Translations under genes and position numbers: made by a program
Part shown: in pieces, positions 1-5,305 of the stretch
Layout: each line of letters starts with the position of its first letter
Numbering within the stretch: the first letter of the stretch is position 1
The notes under the pieces: model-generated
What the model was told of the DNA's origin: nothing
Databases searched by the model: none
Seen by the model: only the letters and a program-made list of their open reading frames with translations
Assembly (NCBI GenBank): GCA_012798055.1
Contig: JAAZOA010000285.1
Coordinates: 1-5,305 of the forward strand
Source: Syntrophomonadaceae bacterium
Lineage (GTDB): Bacteria; Bacillota; Syntrophomonadia; Syntrophomonadales; Syntrophomonadaceae
Direction of reading: 5' to 3'
DNA: 5,305 nucleotides

Positions 1-806
1 AGGACCCGGAGGGTTCTGAGGAAGCCAAGAAACTCCTGCACTTCCTGCAGGACGAATTGAAGGTCAACAAGATAAGGTTCCCGGAGACATCAGGATTCGG
101 CATCAAGCCGGTATCGGAGGAAGGCACCAAGAGGCTGGTGCGGGCGGCTATCGACTATGCCCTGGCCAATGGGCGCAAGAGCGTTACCCTGGTCCACAAG
201 GGCAATATCATGAAATATACCGAGGGCGCCTTCAAACAGTGGGGTTATGAAGTAGCCCAACAGGAATACGGGGACAAAACCTTCACCTGGGATGAATATG
301 ACCGGATCAAGGCCAGGGAAGGCGGAGAGGCCGCTGACAAAGCCCAGGCCCAGGCGGAAAAGGAAGGTAAATTGATCGTCAAAGACGCAATCGCTGACAT
401 TTTTCTGCAGCAGATCCTGACCCGGCCTACCGAATTCGATGTAGTAGCCACCTTGAACTTGAATGGGGATTATATTTCCGATGCCCTGGCGGCTCAGGTA
501 GGGGGGATAGGCATCGCTCCCGGCGCCAATATCAATTACGTGACCGGGCATGCAGTATTCGAAGCTACTCATGGTACAGCTCCCAAATATGCGGGCTTGG
601 ATAAGGTCAATCCCTCCTCGGTCATATTATCCGGGGTGATGATGCTGCGCCATTTGCAATGGAATGAAGCTGCTGACCTCATCATGGCCGCCATGGAGAA
701 GACCATAGCCAGCAAGGTTGTGACCTATGATTTCGCCCGGCTTATGGACGGGGCAACCGAGGTCAAGTGCTCCGAGTTCGCAGATGCCCTGATCCAAAAC
801 CTTTAG
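1..806 (+). CDS. icd: NADP-dependent isocitrate dehydrogenase, 3' part (5' end outside window)
   Basis: This is the C-terminal 267 residues of isocitrate dehydrogenase, which oxidatively decarboxylates isocitrate to 2-oxoglutarate in the cytoplasm. The reading frame is open from base 3, so the TTG at 57 is internal and the true start lies upstream; compared with the 416-residue E. coli enzyme roughly 150-165 residues are missing. Visible landmarks are VHKGNIMK (lysine equivalent to E. coli Lys230), NLNGDYISDALAAQ (metal-binding aspartates equivalent to Asp307 and Asp311), and EATHGTAPKYAG followed by DKVNP, the cofactor loop. The Lys-Tyr of that loop, with Tyr and Arg in TYDFARLMDG near the end, matches the E. 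coli NADP-specific pattern (Lys344, Tyr345, Tyr391, Arg395), so NADP rather than NAD is the expected cofactor. The serine and arginines that bind isocitrate are outside the window. The gene ends 38 bases before metF on the same strand, which suggests co-transcription. Family assignment is very secure. Confidence 0.97.
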   Translation, partial: DPEGSEEAKKLLHFLQDELKVNKIRFPETSGFGIKPVSEEGTKRLVRAAIDYALANGRKSVTLVHKGNIMKYTEGAFKQWGYEVAQQEYGDKTFTWDEYDRIKAREGGEAADKAQAQAEKEGKLIVKDAIADIFLQQILTRPTEFDVVATLNLNGDYISDALAAQVGGIGIAPGANINYVTGHAVFEATHGTAPKYAGLDKVNPSSVILSGVMMLRHLQWNEAADLIMAAMEKTIASKVVTYDFARLMDGATEVKCSEFADALIQNL

Positions 807-844
807 TATGAGCGGGATGTTTTAAGCCGAGCAAGGATCATGAT

Positions 845-1711
845 ATGAAAATCAAAGAACTATATAAATCGGGCCAGCCCGTGCTTTCCTTGGAAATATT
901 CCCGCCCCAGGTCGACTACCCGCTGGAATCGATATTTGTAACCCTGGACCATCTTGTCGAACTCAATCCCTGCTTCCTCAGTGTGACCTACGGGTCAGGC
1001 AGAGGTGATCGCCCCCGGACTGCAGAGATCGCCTCGCGGATAAGGCAGCAATACGGGCTGGAAGCCTTGGCCCACCTCACCGGCGTGGGACACAGCCGGG
1101 CAGAGGTGGATGAGATCTTGGACCAACTCATCGCCGCGGGGATAGAAAACATAATGGCGTTGCGGGGCGGCCTTCCCTTAGGCGATCCGGGCTTCGACCG
1201 GGCAGAGCAGGGTTATCGTTATGCGGTGGACCTGATCAGGGACGCCAAGCGAAAATATGACTTCTGTATCGCTGCTGCGGCCTACCCCGAAGGGCACCCC
1301 GAGAGCCGCCGCTTGAGCCAGGATGTGATCCATTTGCGGCAGAAGGTAAATGCCGGCGTGGATGTGCTGATTACCCAGTTGTTTTTCGACAACCGGGTCT
1401 TCTACGATTTTATGGAAAAAGCCCAGCGGGTAGCTATCAATGTGCCGGTAGTCCCAGGCATTATGCCGGTGTTGAACGCCAATCAGATCAAACGCATCAT
1501 ATACCTGTGCGGAGTATCCATGCCCGCCAGCCTGCTCAAGCTGGTGGACCGGTACCAACACGACCCGGAAGCGATGGCCAAAGCAGGGGTCGAGTATGCC
1601 AGTAACCAGGTCCAGGACCTGCTCAAAAACCAGGTGCCCGGGGTACACCTTTACACTATGAACAAGTGGGCCCAGGTCAGTGAGATAATACACAATGTCA
1701 AGCTCAGGTAA
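845..1711 (+). CDS. metF: Methylenetetrahydrofolate reductase (MetF family)
   Basis: A 288-residue MetF-type TIM-barrel flavoprotein, close to the usual bacterial length of about 290, expected to reduce 5,10-methylene- to 5-methyl-tetrahydrofolate in the cytoplasm. The start is ATG 845, with AAGGA at 833-837 seven bases upstream; the ATG at 840 meets a stop after two codons. Family landmarks in order: SLEIFPP (Glu17, equivalent to the catalytic E. coli Glu28), SVTYG (Thr48 = Thr59), AHLTG (His77 = His88), ALRGGLP (Arg107 = Arg118), AAYPEGHPE, RQKVNAG (Lys167), ITQLFFD (Gln178) and PGIMPV, ending with HLYTMN. The odd point is Gly109, which replaces the conserved Asp (E. coli Asp120) of the usual ALRGD motif that sits beside the flavin. 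In acetogens and related Clostridia, MetF can work with a zinc-cluster partner MetV; no MetV is visible here. The role could be methionine synthesis or one-carbon flow in a Wood-Ljungdahl pathway; the sequence does not decide. Confidence 0.93.
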   Translation: MKIKELYKSGQPVLSLEIFPPQVDYPLESIFVTLDHLVELNPCFLSVTYGSGRGDRPRTAEIASRIRQQYGLEALAHLTGVGHSRAEVDEILDQLIAAGIENIMALRGGLPLGDPGFDRAEQGYRYAVDLIRDAKRKYDFCIAAAAYPEGHPESRRLSQDVIHLRQKVNAGVDVLITQLFFDNRVFYDFMEKAQRVAINVPVVPGIMPVLNANQIKRIIYLCGVSMPASLLKLVDRYQHDPEAMAKAGVEYASNQVQDLLKNQVPGVHLYTMNKWAQVSEIIHNVKLR

Positions 1712-1774
1712 ACGCGGCACCGGTTCGGTCTAGGCATGGACCAGGATAGGCAATGGTAGCCAGGATATTGAGGG

Positions 1775-1781
1775 AGAGGAG
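1775..1781 (+). promoter_or_regulatory. Ribosome binding site favouring the ATG at 1792
   Basis: AGAGGAG lies ten bases before the ATG at 1792. The earlier in-frame ATG at 1753 has only a weaker AGGATAGG directly upstream, and starting there would add 13 residues with three arginines ahead of the signal peptide. The later start gives a normal short signal peptide, so it is preferred. Confidence 0.55.
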
Positions 1782-1791
1782 TTGGAGTGGA

Positions 1792-3066
1792 ATGAGGAGC
1801 AATTCATGCAGCCGATTGGGAACCGTCATAGTTTTGATTGTAGCCCTGATCTTTGTGACCGGAATCCAGCCGGTCTTCGGGGCGGTCAAGGCTATTAAGA
1901 TAGTAATCGATGGCCGGGTGGCAGCTTCGGATTCGAGTCCGGTGGTGCTCGATGAGCGGACCTACGTACCGCTCAGGGTCATCAGCGAAAATCTGGGCTG
2001 CCGTGTGGAGTGGCGCAATGACACCGGCCACATCGTTATCAACCGCAACACCGCTTCTACGCCGGCCTTGCCCAAAGCCCCGGCTGGGAAATTCCCCATC
2101 ATCATCGATGGCCAGGAGTTGTCCATACCCAGGGATTATGGCACCCCGTTCATCAACAGCCAGTATCGCATGATGATCCCCTTGCGGGCGGTGGGTGAAG
2201 CCCTGGATTGCCAGGTGGAATGGCTGCAGGGATCCTACACGGTGGATATAAAGTCCAAGCCCTTGTCGGCTGATCAGCAGTTGCTCAAAGATCTGGCCAG
2301 TTACAGGACCAATATCAAGCTCCTGGACGGAACTTTCCTGAACTCTTCACAGCTAGCGGCCCAAGATGCTGATAAATATAGCGGAGAACAAATGCAGGCC
2401 TTCCAGACCTATTTCGATGAACTGAAGAGGTACCCTTTGACTGTGACCCTGCCCGACTTCACCACAGCTGCCACTTCTGACTTGACCATTATGGGCAGGT
2501 CTTATCTTACTGCTGCCCAGCTCAAGGAATGGATACGCAATGAAACACCCCGCATCAAGTCGAATATGGAAGCCCAGGGAAGGAGATTCCAACCCATACC
2601 TGACCTGGCTGATCTTTATATAAAAATCGGTGCAGAATACGGGGTGAGAGGGGATATCGCCTTCTGCCAGTCTGCCAAGGAGACCGGTTATTGGCAGTTC
2701 ATGGGACAAGTACAACCCTGGCAGAACAATTACTGCGGACTGTCCGCTACTGGCACCCCCATGGACGGCACGGAAGATCTGCGCGGGGCCGATCCTGGCA
2801 AAGTGAGTTTCTGGGCAGGGTTCCATGGGGCGGTATTTACCACACCGGCCGCCGGAGTGGAAGCCCACATCCAGCACCTCTACGCTTACGCCAGCAAGAA
2901 TCCGCTGCCCAGCGGCAAGACCCTCTTGGACCCGCGGTTTGTCCTGGTCAATCGAGGCTGTGCGCCCACCTGGGTGGAACTCAACAGCCGTTGGGCGGTT
3001 CCGGGCAGGTCTTATGGCCAGAGCATAATCATGGACTATTGGGCTAAAGCCGTTAAGAGCCAGTAG
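1792..3066 (+). CDS. Secreted glucosaminidase-like cell-wall hydrolase with two copper-amine-oxidase N-terminal-type repeats
   Basis: A 424-residue exported protein (437 if it starts at ATG 1753). Residues 1-30 form a signal peptide: a short basic N-terminus, a hydrophobic core at about 11-25 and a likely cleavage after VFG near residue 30. Two copies of the stalk module known from copper amine oxidase N-termini (PF07833 type) follow, at about 35-85 and 103-153; both show IDG, then VPLR or IPLR, and end in a Cys-x-Val-Glu-Trp signature. This module is common in Firmicutes surface proteins and does not imply amine oxidase activity. A linker carries IMGRSYLTAAQL (233-244), a motif often seen just before glucosaminidase domains. 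The C-terminal region, about 270-370, resembles the mannosyl-glycoprotein endo-beta-N-acetylglucosaminidase family (PF01832): QSAKETGYW, with Glu297 as probable catalytic acid, then QNNYCGLSATGTP and GVEAHIQHLYAYAS, and a conserved tail with LNSRWAVPG. The expected role is peptidoglycan cleavage outside the membrane, in growth, separation or sporulation. It starts 80 bases after metF without a clear terminator between them. Confidence 0.85.
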   Translation: MRSNSCSRLGTVIVLIVALIFVTGIQPVFGAVKAIKIVIDGRVAASDSSPVVLDERTYVPLRVISENLGCRVEWRNDTGHIVINRNTASTPALPKAPAGKFPIIIDGQELSIPRDYGTPFINSQYRMMIPLRAVGEALDCQVEWLQGSYTVDIKSKPLSADQQLLKDLASYRTNIKLLDGTFLNSSQLAAQDADKYSGEQMQAFQTYFDELKRYPLTVTLPDFTTAATSDLTIMGRSYLTAAQLKEWIRNETPRIKSNMEAQGRRFQPIPDLADLYIKIGAEYGVRGDIAFCQSAKETGYWQFMGQVQPWQNNYCGLSATGTPMDGTEDLRGADPGKVSFWAGFHGAVFTTPAAGVEAHIQHLYAYASKNPLPSGKTLLDPRFVLVNRGCAPTWVELNSRWAVPGRSYGQSIIMDYWAKAVKSQ

Positions 3067-3106
3067 GAAACCAATCCCAATCGGTCCGGGAAAAAGGGCA
3101 AACACA

Positions 3107-3132
3107 AAGCAGGCACCGAGCGGTGCCTGCTT
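3107..3132. terminator. Bidirectional intrinsic terminator between convergent genes
   Basis: A perfect 11-bp stem, AAGCAGGCACC (3107-3117) pairing with GGTGCCTGCTT (3122-3132), with a GAGC loop. It lies 40 bases after the glucosaminidase stop and 17 bases before the end of the transporter gene on the opposite strand. On the plus strand it is followed by TTATTAAGTTT; on the minus strand by T-rich sequence (TTTGTGTTTG, then TTTTT). The U-tracts are imperfect, but the stem strength and convergent position make it a good two-way terminator. Confidence 0.85.
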
Positions 3133-3148
3133 ATTAAGTTTCATGCCC

Positions 3149-3799
3149 CTATTTGGCTTTCAGCGCAAGGCCTTTTTTATAGAAGGGGCCGAAGGGAGCG
3201 CCAATGGGCAGGACATTGTAGCCGTACTGGGTATTAAGCACCACTGCGCCCGAAAGGTAGAAGGAACAGAGTGATATGGCCAGTTCCGAATAAGCCGCCA
3301 ATTCATGCCAGGCTTCGCCGCCCCAGCCCAGGGTATTCATGAATAAGCCCAGGAAGAGCAGATCGATAAGGAAAAATATGGCAAAAAGAGCCTTGTTGGT
3401 CCCCATAGCTCCTACTGTCATGAATACGGTGAAGATGAAATAGCCCAGGAAAGCATAGCCCAGCTGATGGGTGTCAAAACCGGGGCCTTTGCCGATCAGA
3501 CCTGCAGTCTGCATCCACCAGGTGGTTCCCACTGCGAACCAGAAGAAGCCATAACCGCAGAACGCGGTGGCACCGAAAGTATTGTTGTGTTTGAAATCCA
3601 TTATCCCTGCCAGGAATTGAGCCGCAGCCCCCAGGAAGATTGCCCAAGGAATGATATAGGCCACGCCGCTGGTGATCCCCAGCTTCTGAGAAGATGCCAC
3701 CAGGGTGACCATAGCCAGTCCCAGCAGTCCCAGCGGAGTAGGGTTAGCGACGAGTTCTTGCAGATGACCTGACACTTTGCATTCATTACCTGTTGACAT
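3149..3799 (-). CDS. satP: Acetate/succinate transporter, AceTr family (GPR1/FUN34/YaaH, SatP-like)
   Basis: A 216-residue inner-membrane protein of the AceTr family, whose members form six-helix channels or proton symporters for acetate and succinate. The family signature is clear: NPTPLGL (residues 19-25) before the first helix, then FLAGIMDFKHNNTFGATAF with the usual NTFGxTAF motif and YGFFW, and VLNTQYGYNVLPIG near the C-terminus, close to the E. coli SatP ending. Hydrophobic segments lie at about 23-40, 46-66, 75-97, 113-132, 136-157 and 167-188, matching six helices. The frame stays open upstream to 4102, but the start is set at the ATG at 3799-3797 because a perfect AAGGAGG stands just before it and the family begins shortly before NPxPLGL. 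The extra upstream residues would overlap the neighbouring gene and match nothing. Its own promoter is likely in the upstream gap. In an acetate-forming anaerobe it could export acetate or take it up; direction and substrate are inference. Confidence 0.94.
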   Translation of the reverse strand: MSTGNECKVSGHLQELVANPTPLGLLGLAMVTLVASSQKLGITSGVAYIIPWAIFLGAAAQFLAGIMDFKHNNTFGATAFCGYGFFWFAVGTTWWMQTAGLIGKGPGFDTHQLGYAFLGYFIFTVFMTVGAMGTNKALFAIFFLIDLLFLGLFMNTLGWGGEAWHELAAYSELAISLCSFYLSGAVVLNTQYGYNVLPIGAPFGPFYKKGLALKAK

Positions 3800-3804
3800 G
3801 ATAA

Positions 3805-3811
3805 CCTCCTT
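3805..3811 (-). promoter_or_regulatory. Strong Shine-Dalgarno site that fixes the transporter start
   Basis: Read on the minus strand this is AAGGAGG followed by TTATC and ATG, a near-perfect complement to the 16S rRNA tail at optimal spacing. It overrides the longer open frame that continues 101 codons upstream. Confidence 0.9.
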
Positions 3812-3824
3812 GATAGTTGGAATG

Positions 3825-3845
3825 TTGCTTGCTGCGAGCAGGCAA
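3825..3845 (-). promoter_or_regulatory. Compact hairpin in the transporter mRNA leader
   Basis: TTGCTTGCT (3825-3833) and AGCAGGCAA (3837-3845) form a 9-bp dyad with a 3-base loop and one non-Watson-Crick position. In the minus-strand transcript it falls 13 bases before the Shine-Dalgarno sequence, with one C-A mismatch in the stem. It could modulate ribosome access or mRNA stability, or be incidental. No U-tract follows, so it is not a terminator. Confidence 0.4.
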
Positions 3846-3864
3846 TTGATAATTACCGCCCATG

Positions 3865-3895
3865 ATAATAGACAGCTTTCCCCCTTTCTGTGCAA
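3865..3895 (-). promoter_or_regulatory. Putative sigma-A-type promoter for the acetate transporter
   Basis: On the minus strand a good -10 element, TATTAT (3870-3865), is preceded by TTGCAC (3895-3890) as a -35 with a 19-base spacer, slightly longer than the 17 ideal. Transcription would start near 3858, giving a leader of about 60 bases with the hairpin and the strong ribosome binding site. The -35 element lies within one arm of the inverted repeat 3888-3898/3963-3973, so regulation by a protein binding there is plausible. The long spacer keeps confidence moderate. Confidence 0.45.
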
Positions 3896-3973
3896 ATTGT
3901 TGGGCGGCAAACCTTCGTGAATTTCGACACAAGGGTTGGAAATCCTTTTTAGGCAGACAAAAAATTTGCACAG
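3888..3973. repeat. 11-bp perfect inverted repeat flanking a 64-base spacer, with a nested imperfect dyad
   Basis: CTGTGCAAATT at 3888-3898 is the exact reverse complement of AATTTGCACAG at 3963-3973; allowing one mismatch the arms extend inward to 14 positions. Inside the spacer, ACCTTCGTG (3911-3919) and CACAAGGGT (3928-3936) form a second imperfect dyad. The structure fills most of the gap between the Hsp70-like gene and the transporter gene. One arm covers the putative -35 box. It may be a paired operator able to loop, or a folded mRNA segment. No U-tract follows on either strand, so an intrinsic terminator is unlikely. Confidence 0.6.
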
Positions 3974-3993
3974 TAGGAGAAAAGTGGGCAGGA

Positions 3994-5274
3994 TTATTCC
4001 GATAATATGTGTTTTATAGCATAGAGTCGAAAGAGAGAGTTCTGCAGATGATAGGCCAGGTCCAGCGGGGCGGGCCCGCGGTCCAGAAGGTACGATTCCC
4101 ATTCTTCAGCCAGGTCGGCATAATTGGAATCGCTTTTGAGCAGACCGATAAGAGGAGCGCAGTTTGAAGCCAATAAAGAAGGCTGAAAAGAAGGGGCAGC
4201 CCCCCGGGTCAGCACGGTCTCAGCTTCCAGGTAAACACTGGCCGCCAACATGTCCAAGCGCAGTTGCAGGCGGGGGAATTGGTTCAGCATGGTTGTGTCG
4301 ATCTGCAAAACCAGCCAGGCCCCAGGCCAACTGCCGGGGTCATCGATGGCCGAGTGCAGGGGCAGGGAATACAAACCCAAACCTACTTCCCCTCCTCCAG
4401 GCAGGTTTTTCTCCACATCATCCCCGCACCAATTTAGGATCGGATAACTGCCTGCGCAGTCCAACTCCAGATTAGTGGTATCGAAGGGGATTCGCCGTAA
4501 CTGATGAGATCCCTGGTCCGTGTCCAGAGCTGCCAGGCAGAATTCATAAGGATAAATCACGCTGAATCGAAGGGGGGCAGGCAGCTCAGCCAGGGCGCGG
4601 ACCACATACAGGCCGTCGGCAGCGGTGAAGGGGGCATCATAGACCTGGATCAGCACTGCTTGAGCCCAGGCAGGCATGGTGCCCTGCCAGTCAGGTTGTT
4701 CTTGGGCAGCGCTGATAAGGATCTGGTCTATCCCCAAACCATTTGGTGCCGAGTAATCAAAGGCGGATAAAGCCGGCTCCAAACCGGCCAGGTCGATCTG
4801 CAATTGTCGTTCCAAGATCATTCCTCCGCTGTCGGTCAGGCTGAGCACTGCCATATCCAGTCCGGAAGGGAGAACCTGGATGAGCAGGACATCGCCTGAC
4901 AAAGACTGGCCCGGGCAGTGCAGATTGAATCCGGCTGCTAATGCCAATGGCCGTGGAATAATTGGAACCCGGTCAAGTCCCAGGATTTCTTCAATGACTT
5001 GCAAGACTACCCTCCGGGAGGTGAGGGACCAAATTCCCGGGACTGCCAGTGCGGCCGAGTCGATGGTTTTCCGGCTGGGCAGCAAGTATTCCCGCTGCAG
5101 GTGAGCCAGATGAGCGCTCAGGGTCTCTCTCGACCAAGCCAGGTCATTGTCCTGGCTGTCAAAGGGGCCCGGACCGGGGATCATCACCCGTATGCAAGCC
5201 TGGTCCAAATCATGCCCTGCTTCCCAGGCGACCAGGTAAGTGTATCTCTCGCCCAAATCGATAGCTACATGCAT
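3994..5274 (-). CDS. Diverged Hsp70/actin-fold (ASKHA) protein of unknown function, with degenerate nucleotide-binding loops
   Basis: A 426-residue, probably cytoplasmic protein with no signal peptide or membrane segment. The start is ATG 5274, with AAAGG eight to nine bases upstream and an in-frame stop just before it. The N-terminal half follows the Hsp70 nucleotide-binding-domain order. MHVAIDLGERYTYLVAW (1-17) resembles the phosphate-1 strand turn, with Gly-Thr-Thr replaced by Gly-Glu-Arg. AALAVPGIWSLTSRR (74-88) matches the TVPAYFNDAQR region. The stretch VPIIPRPLALAAGF (103-116) matches the INEPTAAALAYG region. GDVLLIQVLPSGLDMAVLSL (127-146) sits where Hsp70 has the DLGGGTFD phosphate-2 motif, but the Gly-Gly-Gly-Thr is lost. 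ADGLYVVRALAELP (219-232) may correspond to the adenosine-motif helix. From about residue 235 no family is recognised, though the position would suit a substrate-binding-like part. It is shorter than DnaK (about 610-640 residues). ATP binding may be weak or lost. Structure-based homology is an inference from motif order; function is unknown. The acetate transporter lies 194 bases downstream on the same strand. Confidence 0.7.
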   Translation of the reverse strand: MHVAIDLGERYTYLVAWEAGHDLDQACIRVMIPGPGPFDSQDNDLAWSRETLSAHLAHLQREYLLPSRKTIDSAALAVPGIWSLTSRRVVLQVIEEILGLDRVPIIPRPLALAAGFNLHCPGQSLSGDVLLIQVLPSGLDMAVLSLTDSGGMILERQLQIDLAGLEPALSAFDYSAPNGLGIDQILISAAQEQPDWQGTMPAWAQAVLIQVYDAPFTAADGLYVVRALAELPAPLRFSVIYPYEFCLAALDTDQGSHQLRRIPFDTTNLELDCAGSYPILNWCGDDVEKNLPGGGEVGLGLYSLPLHSAIDDPGSWPGAWLVLQIDTTMLNQFPRLQLRLDMLAASVYLEAETVLTRGAAPSFQPSLLASNCAPLIGLLKSDSNYADLAEEWESYLLDRGPAPLDLAYHLQNSLFRLYAIKHILSE

Positions 5275-5305
5275 GTGTCTAGCCTTTCACCGCAACAGTT
5301 ATTTC

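Noticed and set aside
90..572. 160-codon open frame on the minus strand opposite icd.
   Set aside because: It lies wholly within the well-conserved icd gene and encodes nothing recognisable.
807..844. Tiny ATG-started frames between icd and metF.
   Set aside because: They stop after two to five codons and only flank the metF ribosome binding site.
1178..1720. 180-codon open frame on the minus strand opposite metF.
   Set aside because: It is a codon-pattern shadow of metF, with no recognisable protein features.
1892..2250. Copper amine oxidase as the function of the glucosaminidase gene, suggested by its N-terminal repeats.
   Set aside because: Only the small stalk repeats are present. The catalytic amine oxidase domain with its Tyr-derived cofactor and copper histidines is absent, and the C-terminal region fits a glucosaminidase.
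2353..3144. 263-codon open frame on the minus strand opposite the glucosaminidase gene.
   Set aside because: It is an antisense shadow of a gene with clear domains, its product matches nothing, and it crosses the terminator hairpin.
3800..4102. N-terminal extension of the acetate transporter frame by 101 codons, up to an ATG at 4102.
   Set aside because: The perfect AAGGAGG six bases from the ATG at 3799 and the family's usual start fit the short form. The extension overlaps the end of the Hsp70-like gene, crosses the promoter and dyads, and has no recognisable domain.
5279..5305. Possible last eight codons and TAG of another minus-strand gene just upstream of the Hsp70-like gene.
   Set aside because: Twenty-four bases open in one frame are expected by chance; more upstream sequence would be needed to support a gene.

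Overview
The window is about 5.3 kb of bacterial chromosome with moderate-to-high GC. It carries five protein-coding regions and no rRNA, tRNA, CRISPR array or insertion sequence that I can see. The gene content fits an anaerobic Firmicutes (Clostridia, possibly Syntrophomonadales- or Peptococcaceae-like) genome: an NADP-type isocitrate dehydrogenase, a short MetF-type methylenetetrahydrofolate reductase, an exported cell-wall hydrolase with copper-amine-oxidase-type N-terminal repeats, and an AceTr/SatP acetate transporter. The taxonomic guess rests on domain types and AGGAGG-type ribosome binding sites only, so it is an inference.

Left half, plus strand (1-3066): the 3' part of icd, then metF after a 38-base gap, then a secreted glucosaminidase-like protein. 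No clear terminator separates the three, so they may be co-transcribed, although only icd and metF belong to central metabolism (2-oxoglutarate/NADPH supply and one-carbon metabolism). A strong hairpin at 3107-3132 closes this side and also serves the convergent genes on the minus strand.

Right half, minus strand (3149-5274): a 426-residue protein that reads as a diverged Hsp70/actin-fold protein with eroded nucleotide-binding loops, followed downstream by a SatP-type acetate/succinate transporter. The 194-base gap between them holds an excellent Shine-Dalgarno site, a plausible sigma-A-type promoter, an 11-bp perfect inverted repeat whose promoter-proximal arm overlaps the -35 element, and a compact hairpin in the leader. 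This suggests the transporter has its own regulated promoter.

The points most worth a second look are the degenerate Hsp70-like protein, the replacement by Gly of the conserved catalytic Asp in MetF (E. coli Asp120), and the dyad-rich leader of the acetate transporter. I found no convincing new multi-gene system in this window.
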